Positions 12,000 to 22,213 of a stretch of 64,000 nucleotides of DNA are shown here, piece after piece. The notes beneath the pieces were generated by a model that ran no database searches, was not told where the DNA came from, and saw nothing but the letters and a program-made list of their open reading frames with translations. Source of the DNA: Cristatella mucedo (Eukaryota; Bryozoa; Phylactolaemata; Cristatellidae); assembly GCA_009760855.2 (NCBI GenBank), contig WPIO01000062.1, positions 840,001 to 904,000 on the forward strand. The letters are read 5' to 3'. Position numbers and translations under genes: made by a program. How positions within the stretch are numbered: position 1 is the first letter of the stretch; the number at the start of each line of letters is the position of its first letter.

Positions 12000-12410
12000 C
12001 CTCAGAGAACTCAATCTCTTTCTAGGCGCTTTACATTTACTGCAAAGGAAACGCGACCGAATGGTGAGTGGTATCATGCTTGATAAACAACACGAATAAC
12101 ATTGTTAGGGGTGACATACGCAGGGTCAGCATGTAAGTATGGTTAGTGGCAGCATGCACAGTGTCAGCACGCATAAGCACATAAATGAAGAATCCCTGGA
12201 ACGCACTAAATGCTGTCATAAATAGGTGCGTTTGAAAGTTCTTTTTTAATGTGGTCAAGTCAGGGGATGTTGTGACGCAAGTCGGAAGTGAGCTCCAGGC
12301 TTTGGGACCATACAAACTAAATGAACCGTCTCCAAAGGATTTGAAGTACGTAAGAGGTATTGGTAAACAGCTGGATTCCGAAAAGCGGGTGGTACTATGC
12401 TTGGTCGGTT
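12000..12410 (-). mobile_element. LINE family B, 3' part (split by MULE)
   Basis: The minus strand gives MYGPKAWSSLPTCVTTSPDL and TTLKKNFQTHLFMTAFS, then the family B 3' UTR and the terminal CGCC(T)AGAAAGAGATT block. The 5' continuation resumes at 14.46 kb on the other side of a MULE, so both pieces are one insertion. Confidence 0.85.
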
Positions 12411-14460
12411 GGGTGACTATTGAACCTACGACTACTGACCCTGCAAAAATTTGCCTTTACCAACCGGCCTATACGACAATTGATCTATATATCATCTGTA
12501 TCATCTGATCTGCGACTATTGGACCTACGACAACTGGCCCATACTAACTGGCCTATACGAAAATTGATCTATATGTCAATTTCTAAGAATAATACACAGT
12601 TTTCAATTTACACAATTGATACAAACAATTAAGAATGAATTCATGACGTCTGAATTTTATAATTTATTTTTGAAAAAGGATTATTAGTAAAGCAGTTTTT
12701 TCTCTTAAAAGTGTCAAAAATGTTCATTATATTCTAGATAAAAATCGATCCTAATGTTACAGTAGTTTCTCAACTAACTATGCGAAAAATATGCAATGGC
12801 GCGAAGAAAAGTTAGAACATCTGTACGACCGTAACCTTCAAACAGCCCGTCGAACTTAATCGGCAAACTCGCGGTATCTCTTTGCTTGGACAACAAGAAT
12901 GCTAGTGATGCCTTGCAAGAACAAGGCAGTCTGCTTACTGTGGTCCATGAGAAACCCTTTCAGAAATGTCTACATCGTTGGATGATGGCACTGAAACAAT
13001 GCTTGGACCCCGTAATGCCACCTCTCTACTGCATTAGTTGTACGAGCTACACCATCTACTGACGCCCCATTCTGATTCCGAATCCCACAGAGAAGAGCGC
13101 ACTGCCGTAGTTATCACCTCGGCCTCAAAGACGTCTGTTTCGGATGTAGGTATGTTCGAAGTATGAGATCAGTTCATTCATACGCTCATGTGATGGCATA
13201 GAGTCGGACAGCAGCTCAAATGCTTCGATGACGACTGTCTCCGGTACATGTCCCAGTGCTAGTAGACATCGAACTGCATTGCGAATAGCATCATCAGTTT
13301 TATACTCCTCTTTCATTCCTAACTCGTTGACCTTTCTTACAACGCTCTGAGTGAAATGGAAGTAACAGCCCGTATTTGTAGCTGTCGAGTACAAGGCAGA
13401 GAAAGCATTAATAGCTGATGCTTCGAAATCGATGAGAATAATTTGAGGGTTTGCAGCAGGTATGAGACGCTTGAGTTCGGCGAGAAGGCGATCATATGTT
13501 TCGCGAGTCTTGTTTGGAACTAGGCAGTCCAGTCCAACAGGGATAAGTCCTGGGACAAATTGAAAATGAATGGTGTACAGTTGAAAGAAAATCAAGGGAA
13601 CTACTTGAAACGCACCGTCAGCTAGCCACACGTCTCTTCGAGAGCCAAGCAGTCAAGCAAGGTGCTATTTCCGAGGATAATCAGCCCCGATCCTGTCCTG
13701 GTCCTGAGTCAGACAGTACAAAATCAATGAACTTCTGAGGGATGTCAAATAACAGATCTGTGGGTATCGGTGGTGAAGTTGCGTCAGCCTCGGACAAGTC
13801 CTTCTTTCTCTGCCACTGCAGTGCTCGATTCAAGGTTGACTTCTTCGGTAAAGCCATTAGCACGTCATCCGATAAGTTCCTAGCCACAGAACCTTGCACT
13901 GCACTCGGAGTCGCAGAAACTTCCGACATCTTAGCCTTCATGTCACCAACAGCCTTTCTTGCCCGGGCTATTGCTATGTTTCCTTCGTGGCAGTGTTCTG
14001 GAGCGCGATTTCCAACTACTGTAGTGCCATTCGTTATAAGAAAAGCCTTGCAACTAAGCTGACGGTATTTGAAGCATCACCAATTTGTAGTGCCGCTTGC
14101 ATTTACGATTACTTTCCAGTATTCCAAGTTTCTATATATCGCAGTACCATTTCCACGCTCGGAAATTCCGTACTGTATCACTGACTCCATGATTTATAAA
14201 TATTTTTATGCTCAACAATTACTAGCCTCACAAATTATCAATTATATTTATTGATACAAGCTGATATCCAATCCTTATAATAGTCTATAACCTAGTTTGT
14301 ATATATATCCTAATTTGATCAAATAAAACTGACCTGCACCAGTTTTATTTATATTGCCTATTTCTGATCTTAGGGCCACGTGTCAAAGATCCGTTGTCAT
14401 ATAGATCAATTGTCGTATAGGCCGGTTGGTTCACGCCAATAATCGTAAGGCGAGTAGTCA
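12411..14460 (-). mobile_element. Mutator-like (MULE) DNA transposon with terminal inverted repeats, decayed
   Basis: The ends are inverted copies of one another. ACCAACCGGCCTATACGACA-ATTGATCTATAT at about 12458-12490 pairs with its reverse complement at about 14399-14432, and GTGACTA at the extreme left pairs with TAGTCAC at the right. The left end also has a second, weaker copy of the motif at about 12545-12577. The interior codes, on the minus strand, for a FLYWCH-type zinc finger and a MULE transposase. It lies inside a family B LINE, whose GGTAC..GCTTGG sequence occurs at both edges and suggests a target duplication. Confidence 0.8.
12790..14130 (-). pseudogene. FLYWCH zinc finger plus MULE transposase pseudogene
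   Basis: This would bind and cut the transposon ends. On the minus strand, an N-terminal FLYWCH-like finger (about 13960-14130) shows LEYWKV, TNW-stop-CFKYRQLSCKA and PEHCHEG, the expected W..C..C..H.H order. A linker with KKSTLNRALQWQRKK and DIPQKFIDFVLSDSGPG follows (13681-13941). The MULE core is at 13125-13631, with WLADGAFQVVP (first catalytic Asp), IILIDFEASAINAF (second) and GCYFHFTQSVVRKV. Downstream, ARTTNAVERWHYGVQALF (about 12990-13050) carries the C-terminal NNxxE-WH-like motif. Inactivating changes are a TGA inside the zinc finger where Arg is expected, at least one frameshift between 13631 and 13690, and a TAG after the TTNAVERWH segment. The identification is by motif and is firm at family level. 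Confidence 0.8.
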
Positions 14461-14465
14461 CAAGC

Positions 14466-15080
14466 TTAATTGTCGGTACACAGCTTGGCCTGGTGGGGGA
14501 GTAGATCTGATAGGTAGGCTGAAGCCAAAGAATTGAGGGAACTGAAAATGAGTGACAAAAACTTGAAGTTGATCAGTTGCTTTACTGGTAGCCAGTGAAA
14601 GTCTGCGAGAAGTGTCGTGATGTGGCAACTGCGACGCTCACGACAGACAAGCCTAGCTGCAGAGTTTTGCACCAGCTGTAAGCGCCTGATTGCACATGCC
14701 GGTAGGCCAGCAAGCAGTGAGTTACAGAAGTCAAGACGGCATGTCACAAATGCATGGACCAACTTAGATGTGGTATCCCTTTCTAAGCAAGCCCTAATTT
14801 TAGCAATGTTATGTAGCTGAAAGTAGGCAGACTTGATTGTGGAGCTGACGTGGTCGTCTAACGAAAGGTCACTTTGGAACAGAACACCTAGATTTAGTGC
14901 AGATTCAACGAGAGATATGCTGGCAGAGCCGATTTTTTGCGTCAGCCTTTCCAATTTCTGAATCGTGCTTGGTTTTCCATTTAACTAATAAGTTAGTTTT
15001 ATCATCATTTAATTTAAGAAAATGTGCTGCCATCCATGTGCGGATGTCATCAATACATGCAGTAAGGGAGTTGAGATAAA
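14466..15080 (-). mobile_element. LINE family B, 5' part (split by MULE)
   Basis: A 162-residue minus-strand frame (14466-14954) carries LTQKIGSASISLVESALNLG, LSLDDHVSSTIKSAYFQLHN, DFCNSLLAGLPACAIRRLQL and RLVCRERRSCHITTLLADFH. Upstream to 15080 is the LKLNDDKTNLLV-type region. It is continuous with 12000-12410 once the MULE is removed. Confidence 0.85.
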
Positions 15081-15900
15081 TTTGAGGTGCTCGAAGACTG
15101 GTAGGGATAAAAGCAAAGGTACAACTGAGTAAGGAAACTTTTCAATTAAAAAGCAGAGAGCACAAAATATTTTCATCTGAAAACACGGGAAGCCTATCAA
15201 GCGTTATATCAATTCCTATTTCACTTTGAATATTCTGAAGTCTTCAGCTAAGAGATTGCCAATTGACGATATTGTTGTTCTCATGTCTCCTCTTCGTGTG
15301 TCGTGTGGAAAAGAAAAAAGTATGTTGTCGATCTGGAATTATACTGAATTAGTACATTTATCCAGCTTAATCAAGTTGAGTCATATCGTCATTGAAATTC
15401 ACACACTGACAGCCATATCAAGATTTAGTTTAATTTATTTGAAGCTCTTCATACGAGTTGGGGTGAACCTTTCTCTCACTTGAAATGGGTGGATTGCATG
15501 CCTCTGTTAATCGAATGTAACTAAGGTTTAATGCCTCAAGCACGAGAGTGAATGGTAATTGAATAATTTTCTTACCATCTGACTGGTCATTCAGCTCGGA
15601 TGCGAGAACTTTAAAAGAGCGATCCAACCGCATAAGTAAATTGAGCAGGATCTCTACCAATTCTTACTCTTGTAAGCGCTTGGAGTGGAGAGCCAATATA
15701 CGTACTTACTGTATGTCTATTGCAAACAAAACCGTATGTATACGGTAATCATGCTATATTTCCACTATACGTAATCATAATATTAATGAGACATGTATGC
15801 AGCAACCTCAGAGAACTGAATCTTTCTCTACATACATTGCATACGTCTATTGTTAACACATCTTTTATCTCCAGTAAACCTTCCGAATACGTAACAAAAG
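15081..15900. other. No gene recognised
   Basis: AT-rich DNA with short frames only and no recognisable domain or repeat. Confidence 0.5.
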
Positions 15901-15902
15901 TC

Positions 15903-16000
15903 GCTTAGGCTGTGAGTTCACCAGGCAAAACTCTCCTGCGTAACTCTCCCATAATCTTTTTGGCTTTGTGGAGGTACAAACGGAGATACATTACATAACA
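15903..16000 (+). mobile_element. LINE family A 3' terminal fragment
   Basis: It matches the last 100 bases of the 22.2-24.5 kb element: AGGCTGTGAGTTC, ACTCTCCTGCGTAA, TGGCTTTGTGGAGGT and GGAGATACATTACAT. Only the 3' tail was inserted or preserved. Confidence 0.8.
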
Positions 16001-16850
16001 TTAAACCTGTTCTATGACAACCAGGAGTGCTTTAGCGTGCCCAGCAAAAGGCCACCTAGACACAAGTAGATGGATTTTCCTATAATATAATGATTTAAAT
16101 TAATGCTTGAAAAGATCAACGGTAATAGCATATATCTATTATTAGCCTTAAGAGCCCCAGTACAATTCTTGTTGTTGATCGTGAGCAAGTACCCTGCTAG
16201 AAACTAACCGATAGTTTTGTATTCCACTTTTAAGCCGGACCAACTTCATTTTTTCGGTAAATTGCATTTTTGTCGATATATGCTTGTAATTTTATAAGTT
16301 TAAATCTTCAGTTACGTGCACGCTCAGATATCAATCTATCTGGTGGGAGGCTAAATTTAGTGTATATATACCCCTTCGCGCTACTATGCCGGCACCACTG
16401 TGACGCTGCGTCGGTAGCATTCCTGCAATGATTATCTCAAGGTTCTCATTATGCGTTCACAGCTTGCCGACGATTATTACTTGTTCAATACAATATATTA
16501 GTAATACTTCAAGCCCGTCAATCATTCTAAGTGATTCATTTTCCGCTCGGTAAATAAGTAAGGAAGCTGCATCTTGTAATACCTTCCTGCTCTGGAGTTG
16601 TTTTCCATTGAGGGTATGGAAGCTGCCTCTGCCGCGCCATGTATTGCTCGTTCTTATACAAAGTATTAGCGTGTACTCACAAAAAATCACCAGCAAATGA
16701 TAATCAATTTGAAACTTAAATACCAGGCACATACATGCTTATTCATACTCAAAGGCTCAGCCACAATTAACCGCCAGCCGGCAGACCTTCACTGAGACTG
16801 ACAGTCCCTATTTCGAGCCAATACAATTTACAAGTGTGTGTGTGTGTGCT
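16001..16850. other. No gene recognised; short (GT)n at its end
   Basis: AT-rich DNA. A (GT)7 tract at about 16834-16848 directly precedes a SINE copy. Confidence 0.5.
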
Positions 16851-16854
16851 GAGA

Positions 16855-17035
16855 TGGCACACTAGATAAGGCGGTTGTTTTTCCCAAACTCGTGGCCGAG
16901 GTTGTGGGTTCTAATCTTGCAACGGGTGATTCTTTATTGCCAACCGCAGGCGATATTATATTAATGATAGCCTTAAAGGCTCTTCTGCCGCTATACAAAT
17001 GAGGCTGTTGAATCAGCTCATATTTGTTAATGGCC
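16855..17035 (+). mobile_element. tRNA-derived SINE, copy 2
   Basis: It has GCGGTTG near 16881, a box B variant (GTGGGTTCTAATC) near 16904, the GATAGCC-TTAAAGGCTCTTCTG block and the 3' block ATGAGGCTGTTGAATCAGCT. Confidence 0.85.
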
Positions 17036-17224
17036 AAAGACTGGCTCAAAAGATGAATTCCTGCTTGATCGAATGACGCTAGCGAAAACACAAACTCACA
17101 CACATAAACGGCTAGTGGGTAAGCGAGCGTAATAAAAAAATTAGGTATAGACAATGTGTAAAAATTGTGAGCAATTTATTTTGACAAATAAACGTAAACG
17201 TACTAATGTATGCTGTGAAGCAGC

Positions 17225-17405
17225 TTAAAAAAATACAAGCTAATTTAGCAGCCTCTTTTGTGCAGCAACAGAAGAGCCTTTACGGCTGTCACCACCGTTT
17301 GCAGCGGCAATAAAGGATCGCCTACCACAGGATTCGAAACCACGACTTCGGGACCGAGATCGTGAAAAGCAACCGGCTTACCTACGCGACCCATCGAGGC
17401 TTAAG
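17225..17405 (-). mobile_element. tRNA-derived SINE, copy 3
   Basis: This is the antisense of the consensus. From left to right it has AGCTAATTTAGCAGCCTCTT, CAGAAGAGCCTTTACGGCTG, AATAAAGGATCGCC, a reversed box B (GGATTCGAAACC) and the GACCGAGATCGTGAA head. Copies 2 and 3 lie 190 bp apart in opposite orientation. Confidence 0.85.
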
Positions 17406-20150
17406 AGTAAATTGTATACCATGCGCACTAAGAACCGGTAATAAAGAAAGAAATTACAGACCCTTAACATTAATAACGAATGGCTAGCCAGACGATAGTA
17501 TTGAATGGGTAGCTTTCTCGCCTCTTTCCTGCTCGGACTTGCCTCGCTGATAGAAGCAAAAAAATCCCGGTGATGATTTCATCTCGCAGTTCTGACCAGC
17601 CGAGTGACCTCGGTCAGCCATTTTATCCCGAGTTAACTTAAATGACGGAGACGCGGTCTACCCACAAGACATCATGGGAAATTCAATTTCAAAGCTATAC
17701 CGAGTGTTTAAGCGTATAGCTCACAGACTGGCTGACCGTTGCTGAGACTGGCTGTCCCGGTCAGACTCTCCAATTGTATTTTTCCACTGAAATAATTTCC
17801 AGACATTTGCATGTGTTTAGATAAGTAATTTAACAACGCACAAATAAAGCACCTGCTCATTAATTTTTTGCACGATTTAACTACAATCAAATTTCATAGT
17901 TCATGTTCAACGGTGAGAGCTTATGCGTAGCATGCAAATGGATAAACGATGTCACTTGATATTTTTGACATGAAAAACATCATAGCTGTACTATCGTAGC
18001 AGTACTCTAAATATCCCAAAGAGCCCAACCTAGCGCGCTGTTGGCGACTTTCCTTTATGGACGGAACGGGCTCACTCCCCCAGCTCCCTCGCAGTCTAAA
18101 TTATAGTTGTTTATATTTTGTGTGCGTAATAGAGATTCATTCCTCTTATCACGCTATGCAAACGAATTTTATTTTCTTATAATACTGTTTATGATCAGCC
18201 TGTGCTGGCAGTCAGTTTATGAGGTCAAGCTGTTTTTGGGCCACTGAAAGGAGTGTTCTGAAAAAGATCCCTATAAGTATGCAAAAATCTAGTGACGCTT
18301 GTACTAGCCCCAAAAGTTGGAGTTCTTCCTACCTCATTAGTGAATAAAACTTTACGTGTATCTTTTCGGATATGTATTCCGAAAAGATATAAGTTAAGTT
18401 TATTCATATTTTGTTTCATATTTAATTCATATTTTAAGGATTTTCTAAGCACTATAAGACTCTAACTAAATCTGCCTGAATTCAAAACTGAAAAACCAGA
18501 TTGACGTGTGCAGTCAAGGCATAGAGTAATAGGTGACCTACTTTAGGTCATGAACCCTTTAAAAACGAAACTATAAACTGTAAATATTGGTGCTCTCTAC
18601 TTACCACACCTGGCTTCCTTGACTGCGTGTTTCTGCAGACTCAGTGTTGAGCAGCAGAGATACTTTTCCGTCTCACATTAGTTACTTCAAAGGAGCGGGC
18701 ATTATTGACTCTTCTTCTCCGTCGCGTGGTGTGTAGTGCGTTGAGGAAGAATCTGCGAAGAAGTAAACCTAATATGTTCCAATGTATGCACATCCCGAAT
18801 GTAGGTTGCATAAATGTAAGTTACCGCTGATTTGGTAACCGGCGCAGGCCAATGGGGAACGAACCCACACGATTTGTGCATGAAAATGCGAATTAAAGTA
18901 TTTACTCTGGAATTAAAATAGAAAGTTTAATTAAAAATTAAAATTAATTTTAATGTACATGCCATAAATAAACGTCGCTGTCAGTACTGATTCCTTAGCA
19001 AGCACGCACTGACCTATAGAAAGAGTTCCCGCGAAAAGATAAATGCGAATGACAAAATGTACTCTCAAAGCTAAAATTATATTTCATGGAAAACAAAGGT
19101 AAACAATGAGAGATTGCCAAAAGTAGGAAATAACAAAGAATTCTCTTTGTTGTAGTTCAATAAACCTTTCTGCGTTGAGAAAGAACTGCAAGGTTGCCCG
19201 TCAGTAGGGTAGCTTGCTCAGCGGATACTAAGTTCCGCCTTCCAAAGCAAATTTGGAGCTTTCGTGATTTTTACACAAACAGGCTAATTGCTCATTATAT
19301 GTACGTGGCGAACTGTAAGTCATCATGCGCGCCACTGCTTGGTGAGAACCTACAAGCCGAGCCGGAAGCGTGTGCATTTAACCTACTCAACTGCTATCCC
19401 AATCGTGAAATTTTAAGCCGGAATATTTTTTTTAATTCCACAACGTTAACTGCTTTGACATGCATTCACTGTAGCAATAAAACGACTTTAGTATAAATGT
19501 ACAAAGGTTTCATATAGCGTCATAATAACCACGACAGTTAAGGTGTCAGTCTCATAGCATGCAACATCTGCGGATGTCAACAATGGCCGCATTCCTAAAT
19601 CCCTACTAATTAAAGCGAGAATTTCCGTCCGTCACGCGGCAAGATGGCGACCAGTACTTTCAGGAGTAGCTTGCAATTCCACTACGACTCAGCGGAGCTA
19701 GTCCATAGGCTGTGAGCTCTAGTATAGACTGAGAGCTAATTTTCCCACTTAGATTCATGTTAAAAGTGACAAAATCATCGGAGTTTGAGGCTCTCCTATT
19801 GATGCCTGAATTGACTGCCGAAAGCACAATTTGGGCCCACCCTATATTTTCTAAACCTGAATGCGTCCGCTTGCATGCATTTGCGTACTGCATGCGTCTT
19901 TAAATGCAAGCATGCATGCCTGTACGTAGGCCAATAGGTATGCAATTATTTCAAAATTCTGAGCAGCCGGAGGCCACCAGCCGTGGAGCTGAGCGCCGAA
20001 CGATGCAGCACTGCCTCGAGCGAGGCGAACCAAGCTTAGAACTTCCGCTAGTTACCACTCCCATGCTCTAGCTAGTAAGCTCCCGAGGCTGCCTCCCTTT
20101 CGGAAATCTGTGCAAGGGTTTGAAACCTCTGCCATGGCAAGCTGAACCAC
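17406..20150. other. No gene recognised (17.4-20.2 kb)
   Basis: AT-rich DNA with only short frames, the longest about 100 residues (19194-19496, +), without a recognisable domain. I see no convincing exon or named repeat. Confidence 0.5.
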
Positions 20151-20153
20151 TAA

Positions 20154-20166
20154 GATATATATATAT

Positions 20167-20198
<32 letters not shown>

Positions 20199-20263
20199 AT
20201 ACATATATTATATATATATATTATATAACGACTATTATATATATATATATATAATAGTCGTTC
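20154..20263. repeat. (TA)n tract with terminal palindrome
   Basis: About 70 bp of TA repeats is followed by a palindrome at about 20228-20263: AACGACTATTATA, a TA core, then TATAATAGTCGTT. The right arm is also the left end of the MITE that follows, so the palindrome arose from an inverted copy of that end. Confidence 0.85.
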
Positions 20264-20914
20264 CTCGCCACTTCGCGCTTCGACTTTCGTGGCTTCACTC
20301 TATCGTGGTTTTTTCAAATACAGTACACGCAAACTCATAAAGAGTTTGTCGTGATGGAACGATATAGCGCGCTCTTGGCTGTCTGAGTCAATTACACGCC
20401 CCTGTATTGCAATAAAAAGTAAAACTAATATACGTTCGGTCTGTAGGTTCATTTATTCGAGCACCCCACATACCGTTCGATGCCAGGTGCGGCCGCTCAA
20501 CCACTCCTTGAGTGTGGGCAAGACCTCTTTTCCAAAAAATATGTTGGTGTGAAACCAAGCCAATCTGAGCGTGCTGTTTTACTGTTTTACTATCCTCGTG
20601 TAAGACCTTTATGTGAGCGTGTAATTAAAGGTACGATAATACTATGATATTTGTAACGTCTGTAATGTTTAATTTTCTCTTATTCAGATTGATATATTGG
20701 TAAATACAAGTTAATGGTGACTATTCTGGTGCTATTTCATATCCAGAGGGCTCAAATAGTGCTAAAACCCGTATTTAGAGAGTCGTCAACAGGTTTGTTT
20801 TCAATGCTCCAGCTGTGAAAATACTCGACTTATGAACAGAATCCTACTTCACGGAAATTCGCTTATCGCGTTAGAGGCTGGAACGGATTAACCACGATAA
20901 ACGAGGGTCGACTG
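20255..20914. mobile_element. Tc1/mariner pogo-type MITE (non-autonomous)
   Basis: The ends are imperfect inverted repeats. The left end reads AGTCGTTCCTCGCCACTTCG and the right end, in reverse complement, reads CAGTCGACCCTCGTTTATCG. Both are flanked by TA, the Tc1/mariner target. The CAGTCGxCCCTCG..TATCGxGG style of end is typical of pogo/Tigger relatives. No transposase remains in the 660 bp. Confidence 0.65.
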
Positions 20915-20916
20915 TA

Positions 20917-20981
20917 TATGTGTGTGTGCGGGCGTGCATGAGTGCGTGCGTGCGTAAATGCGTGCGTGCGTGCGCGCGTGC

Positions 20982-21012
<31 letters not shown>

Positions 21013-21018
21013 TGTGTG
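20917..21018. repeat. (TGCG)n/(GT)n microsatellite
   Basis: A run of GTGCGTGCG units with small interruptions starts at the right end of the MITE. Frames read through it (Cys-Val-Arg-Ala or Thr-His-Ala) are artefacts. Confidence 0.9.
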
Positions 21019-21367
21019 CCTATCCGGCACCGTTCGAGCTAGAAATAAAAGGCTCACCTTTTCTATATCTGAACTGGCGGAATTCAGCTTTCCATTACTT
21101 AATTTAAGCGCACTGGAGCTGTGGACCTGCTAAAAGGCCTGACGATGGGAAAGCATAACTACGACGGAACACGAACCGCAGTCTTTGACTTTTCGAACCA
21201 GTGCTCTAGATAGTGAGATATCTCTTTTTAGCGCTTCTTTTGCCCTCAGCCTCTCTGTCATGCTTTGCTAAGCTCCTTGCCTTCGCAGCCGGGACCCGAA
21301 CTCAGCTATCGATACCGAGAAGACGAGTCCCACGAAAGCTCGAAAGGGGCGCGGTGAGGAAACCGTT

Positions 21368-21510
21368 AGGTTAGCTGATGTAACCGCACCATTTGCACAG
21401 CGGCAGAAGAGCCTTAACGGCTATCACTGCCGCTTGCATATGACAATAAAGGATCGCCCACCGCAGCATCCGTGCCCGCGAGCTGGGTCGTGAAGAGCGA
21501 TTGCCTCACT
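21368..21510 (-). mobile_element. tRNA-derived SINE, copy 4
   Basis: This is the antisense of the consensus, with GGCAGAAGAGCC-TTAACGGCTATCACTGCCGC, AATAAAGGATCGCCCACCGC and GGTCGTGAAGAGCGA. The box B region is damaged. Confidence 0.8.
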
Positions 21511-22213
21511 TCCTGATCTGAGGGAATTTCTGCTCTCCTCCCCCTGCGCGACCATACCCGAACGGGGCGCTGGCGTGCGCGCATCCTGGTCGGGCTGCAG
21601 AGCGGCCAGCCGAGATGCGAAGAAAAGTGGGAAGAGCGCGAGTTTCCATGGGCACCGGCGCCTGACCTGTGACCTGGCAGTCTTGCGTGTAAGCAGCTTC
21701 CGAGCGTACGAATGGAAAACTCGCGGCTAGGAAAGGATGGGCACAAATTATGTCTCCGCCACGCGACGGGTGCCGGCGGAGTTAAGGCAATATTCCATAA
21801 GGCGAAAGCCACGTTTGATGACCTCTCTTCGTAAATTTGCCTCGGACAGAATGACGGGCTGTACGTCTTCTCCGAACTGTTGGTTTTTAGCTTTTATCTT
21901 AAATTCAAGGCGAACAATTTTGTACGCCGCTTGACGACGACGCGTATTTACGCGCGCCAGTGCCAACGAGCGCGCTGGCACCGGTCGTAGCCGAGCAAAG
22001 ATTCGCTTGAGAACAAAATTTACTTTAAGTTCGTTTTTCTTTTTTTTTATGAACTATTTGTACCTGAACTTTCCTCACTTTACGATATGCATTCGTTATG
22101 CGGCACCGATCAAGCGAGTAAGCGGGTTTAATTTTTTTCGTCGAAAGCACCTCAGCGTTAGAGCCGACCTCTGCTACAACGAAACAGTGAGTTGGATTTA
22201 CGTTTTTTGCCAA
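21511..22213. other. No gene recognised; GC-rich
   Basis: GC-rich DNA up to about 21.99 kb with overlapping frames on both strands (longest 132 residues, minus). There is no recognisable domain and no paired splice sites that I could defend. Confidence 0.45.

Noticed and set aside
18840..18890. tRNA-like or SINE-like string GGGAACGAACCCACACGA
   Set aside because: It has only a weak reversed box B; the body and 3' block of the SINE family are absent.
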